A stretch of 5,210 nucleotides of DNA from NCBI GenBank assembly GCA_020850025.1, contig JADZFI010000285.1, positions 1 through 5,210 of the forward strand, read 5' to 3'. The position numbers and the translations under genes are program-made. Shown here piece after piece: positions 2,440-5,210 of the stretch. The notes below the pieces were generated by a model, which saw only the letters and a list, made by a program, of their open reading frames with translations, was not told the origin of the DNA and made no database searches. Origin of the DNA: Saprospiraceae bacterium (lineage in GTDB: Bacteria > Bacteroidota > Bacteroidia > Chitinophagales > Saprospiraceae). Numbering within the stretch: position 1 is the stretch's first letter; every line of letters begins with the position of its first letter.

Positions 2440-5210
2440 TTACTTCACTAACACCTTTTTTACACCACGCACTGCTGTGTTGGCTACAGAAATAGCATAA
2501 ACACCTTCAGGAAGATCCTGAATCTGGAGGTTGAGTATAGTAGTGCCGGCAGCCATATTCCAGGTTTTCAGTAATTGGCCGGCAGTATTGTAAAGTTCTA
2601 CCCGGGCATCGTCTTCCAGCGCTTCATTCAGGGTCAACAATACTACATCGTTGGCCGGATTTGGCGCCAGATTGAAGGTTACGCCGGAAATCGGGCTGGA
2701 AGTGTTAACCAGCGGCGATACCACAAATATACCCTGGTCCATACCGCCTTCTCCGTCTGCTACCACTACGCTGAATTCGTCGGATCCGACATTAAAGCCG
2801 TAATCGAAGTAGATCAGGCCACCGTTTTCAATGTCGGCCTGGGTAAACTGAGTGCCAATCTGCACATCACCGAAATACAGTCGCAGCAATCCGTTTTTGG
2901 GCAGGGTCATCAGGGTGTAAACCAGTTGATCCGATGAGTTATTGCTGTCTTCGGTCTTCAGGAAGGAAGAGGTAATGGTGGCATTGTTGCCGGAAGCCGG
3001 CTGCAATGGCTGGTTAACCGTAATAGCTGGTGGGTTGGTGGCTTCGTTGGAACAAATCTGGATGGAGAATGCAGCAAGTGAGCCGCCAGAACTCACAGCG
3101 TTGTCTTTTACGCTCAAGGTCCAAATACCGGTAGCATTTTCACCATTGAAAGCACTCAATGAACCGCTTGGTTTGGATTCTCCGTGGTTAGTAGGAGGCG
3201 GGCAGGAGAAAATAGCTGCCGCTCCGTCGTTAAATGCAATATCGAAGTTGCCGTTGTAACTGCCGCAACGATCTTTGAAGAGCAGCACATTGGTGCCTGA
3301 AGGACTGATCAGTCGCGCCTCCAGATCTCTGAAGTAGTTGTGGAAACCCTGTACTTTTGTTACATCTACATCGCTGACCTGCCCGCCTGAAAGCAGATTG
3401 ATCTTTGACTCCACGGTAGGTGTTCCGTTGGCAGAAATATTCTGAGGAAGGTCGTTGGCCGAAAGTTGCACGCAACTCAATACGCTCACAACAAATACCT
3501 GGGGCTCTGTCCATACGGCGCCGCCGCAGTCGTTTTTCGCGCGAACCCGCCAGAAATATACCCCGCCTTCATTCAGATTGGTCGTCACCTGATACTGGGT
3601 AGGAATCCAGTTTTCTTTTACTTCTACCAGGGTGTTAGATGCAAAAGAAGGGTTGGAGGCTAATTGTACATCGTAGGCATTGGCATCTGCCGCGCCAGTC
3701 CATTGCAGCAAGGGGTTGGGGTTAATGCCAGCTGCTCCGTTGGCCGGTGTGGTAGGCGCAAATGCGGAGAAATCATTGCTCACAGTTGTCAGGGTAATGG
3801 TCGCAGTTTGCGTCACACCATTGGAAACGGCAGAAACTACCGCATCAAAAGTACCCTCTGTCGCATTGTTTGGAATGGTAACCGTTAATACCGAGGTTTC
3901 ACCAGCCAACACAGGATTGGGACTGAAAACAGCAGTGGAACCATTCGGCAAACCGGAAACGGAAAGAGAGACAGTATCTGCAAAACCACCCACTGCAGAA
4001 GTCGCAATCTCCGTTACGAAAGATTCAGGCAAACAAACATAGTCCGTCAGGTCGGCTGCACACAGGCCAAAACTTCCTGCACTGGCTTGCTCGATTTTAA
4101 AGTTGGCATTGGAAATATCAAAAAAGATATTGTCGGCCGCTTCCACTTTTACCCGCACAGTGGTGCCTGGATTATTAGGCACCTGGATACAGGCGCGACC
4201 GATGTTCGGCTGATTCTCCGCCAAAAGAATCGGATAGGTAAACCCGCCGTCGGTACTCAAACGAATGTTCACCTTCTGGCAAAGCACCGGATTGAGGTTG
4301 GTATTGGCTACATCCCAGGTTACGGTCTGGTATTCGCCTACATTCCAGACAAGGGAGGCACTGTTTGGATAGGTAACGCGGAAAGGTCCTGCTACTGCTG
4401 AAGCCTTAAACTGTACATTGTCTATGGCTGTTCCGCCACCGCCAAGTGCATTATCGCGCACCGTAACCTTGAAACGCAGATCTCGAGAATAGGTAGGAAG
4501 CAATTCCGCCGGGTTATTGCCATTGGCTATGATGGTATTCATGGCCGGGAATGTACGGTCCGGAGAGCTGGTTGGCAGGAACGAGCGGAACAGGGGAGAG
4601 CCGCTTAGTGCCTGCCCCAATGGTACAGATGGGCCAAGATCGAACTGTTCCCAGCAATAGGTCAGATTGTCGTTGTCTTCATCACTTCCAGTGGCGCTGA
4701 GGGCAAACGGTGTGCTGATGGGAATAACAAAGTTATTGGCAAGTGGAATGTCCACAACCGGCACATGGTTGTTGGTTACTATTGGTTCGTCGCACAAACG
4801 ACCATTGTCAACTGCTATAAAGTTGGCTACCTGTTCCAGGTTGGCCACGTGGAAATAGGGGTCGCGGTCGTCTACAATATCCGGCGAGCAAGTAGTAGCA
4901 TAGCTCATAATAGTGGAGCCGCCACCTGGCTCATAAGCTGTGCCGGGGGTTTGAGCATCCTGTGCCGGCGGGCAGGTGTTGAAAGTGTGCGTAGCCGAAA
5001 ACTGGTGGCCCATTTCATGGGCAATGAACAGGTAATAGTCCGGTCCTTCCGGATTAGGCAGAGAGGAGCCGGCAATGGCCTTCTGAATCTGGGTACAAAC
5101 ACTGCTCAGCATTGCCTGACCTGCTACATACACCCCGCCAGGATTGGCTACTCTGGCAAAAAGGTGGCCAATGTCGTAACTGTTCACGCCGATCCTGCTG
5201 TTGATAGCAC
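2440..5210 (-). CDS. Secreted multidomain reprolysin-like metalloprotease with T9SS sorting domain (N-terminus beyond right edge)
   Basis: The frame is open to the right edge, so about 922 C-terminal residues are visible and signal peptide, propeptide and early catalytic domain are missing. The GTG at 5187 is an internal Val, used here as residue 1 for numbering. The catalytic end of a metzincin (M12B/reprolysin-like) comes first: the YDIGHLF strand, zinc motif HEMGHQFSATH (57-67; ligands His57, His61, His67, base Glu58) and Met-turn STIMSYA (Met94). Then follow an Ig/PKD-like module (about 138-262), a module with WNVGEYQTVTWDVA and FFDISNANFKI (268-366), an Ig-like module (372-470), an FnIII-like module with YFWRVRAKNDCGGAVWT (478-567), a P-domain typical of proprotein convertases (575-712; DLEARLISPSGT, GIWTLSVKDN), a cadherin/CSPG-like repeat (720-812; FTQADIENGGLIYF) and the type A sorting domain of type IX secretion (835-915; NLAPNPA, LYNTAGQLL, GVYAISV, final KKVLVK). 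It is predicted to be exported, then cut and anchored or released at the surface. The zinc motif has Ser64 where metzincins usually have Gly. Substrate unknown. Confidence 0.93.
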   Translation of the reverse strand, partial: AINSRIGVNSYDIGHLFARVANPGGVYVAGQAMLSSVCTQIQKAIAGSSLPNPEGPDYYLFIAHEMGHQFSATHTFNTCPPAQDAQTPGTAYEPGGGSTIMSYATTCSPDIVDDRDPYFHVANLEQVANFIAVDNGRLCDEPIVTNNHVPVVDIPLANNFVIPISTPFALSATGSDEDNDNLTYCWEQFDLGPSVPLGQALSGSPLFRSFLPTSSPDRTFPAMNTIIANGNNPAELLPTYSRDLRFKVTVRDNALGGGGTAIDNVQFKASAVAGPFRVTYPNSASLVWNVGEYQTVTWDVANTNLNPVLCQKVNIRLSTDGGFTYPILLAENQPNIGRACIQVPNNPGTTVRVKVEAADNIFFDISNANFKIEQASAGSFGLCAADLTDYVCLPESFVTEIATSAVGGFADTVSLSVSGLPNGSTAVFSPNPVLAGETSVLTVTIPNNATEGTFDAVVSAVSNGVTQTATITLTTVSNDFSAFAPTTPANGAAGINPNPLLQWTGAADANAYDVQLASNPSFASNTLVEVKENWIPTQYQVTTNLNEGGVYFWRVRAKNDCGGAVWTEPQVFVVSVLSCVQLSANDLPQNISANGTPTVESKINLLSGGQVSDVDVTKVQGFHNYFRDLEARLISPSGTNVLLFKDRCGSYNGNFDIAFNDGAAAIFSCPPPTNHGESKPSGSLSAFNGENATGIWTLSVKDNAVSSGGSLAAFSIQICSNEATNPPAITVNQPLQPASGNNATITSSFLKTEDSNNSSDQLVYTLMTLPKNGLLRLYFGDVQIGTQFTQADIENGGLIYFDYGFNVGSDEFSVVVADGEGGMDQGIFVVSPLVNTSSPISGVTFNLAPNPANDVVLLTLNEALEDDARVELYNTAGQLLKTWNMAAGTTILNLQIQDLPEGVYAISVANTAVRGVKKVLVK

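Noticed and set aside
2575..4401. Several plus-strand open frames of 60-120 codons (for example 2575-2937, 3680-4042 and 4087-4401) opposite the metalloprotease gene
   Set aside because: They lie wholly antisense to a well-supported coding region, have no recognisable domains or start signals, and their composition follows from the codon use of the real gene.
5185..5187. GTG as the true start of the metalloprotease
   Set aside because: The frame continues open to the right edge (AINSRIG before it) and the catalytic domain would be cut in half; a signal peptide is required for T9SS cargo and none follows this GTG.

Overview
The window looks like chromosomal DNA of a member of the Bacteroidota, probably from the Chitinophagia/Saprospiria side, although the exact lineage cannot be fixed from 5.2 kb. 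The strongest evidence is a large secreted metalloprotease ending in a type IX secretion (Por) sorting domain, a system confined to this phylum. Supporting evidence is a TAnnTTTG-type promoter element, the general lack of Shine-Dalgarno sequences and a palindromic AAACCTATGAGGTTT intergenic repeat.

Layout: positions 1-1652 carry four closely spaced minus-strand genes, in transcription order a macro-domain protein (1652-1170), a DoxX-like four-helix membrane protein (1140-706), a QueD/6-pyruvoyl-tetrahydropterin-synthase-family enzyme with a GTG start (695-249), and the N-terminal third of purine nucleoside phosphorylase DeoD (234 to the left edge). The gaps are 29, 10 and 14 bp, so they are probably one transcription unit. 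A 191-bp divergent intergenic region follows. It holds a Bacteroidota-type -7 element, an FNR/CRP-like palindrome and an unusually strong Shine-Dalgarno sequence, all positioned to serve the plus-strand small heat shock protein gene at 1844-2278.

The hsp20 gene converges on the metalloprotease gene. The 161 bp between them hold a GC-rich intrinsic terminator for hsp20, then a nested palindromic repeat (three 15-bp units at an 18-bp period) that can act as a terminator in both directions. From 2440 to the right edge runs the minus-strand gene of a multidomain metzincin protease (reprolysin-like domain, several Ig-like or FnIII-like modules, P-domain, cadherin-like repeat, T9SS sorting domain). 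Its N-terminus lies outside the window.

The genes are mostly housekeeping, stress and secretion functions, and I see no convincing new multi-gene system. The items most worth a second look are the FNR-like site placed about 41 bp before the predicted hsp20 start, the strong Shine-Dalgarno in a lineage that rarely uses it, the macro domain lacking the TARG1-type catalytic residues, and the 18-bp-period palindromic repeat.
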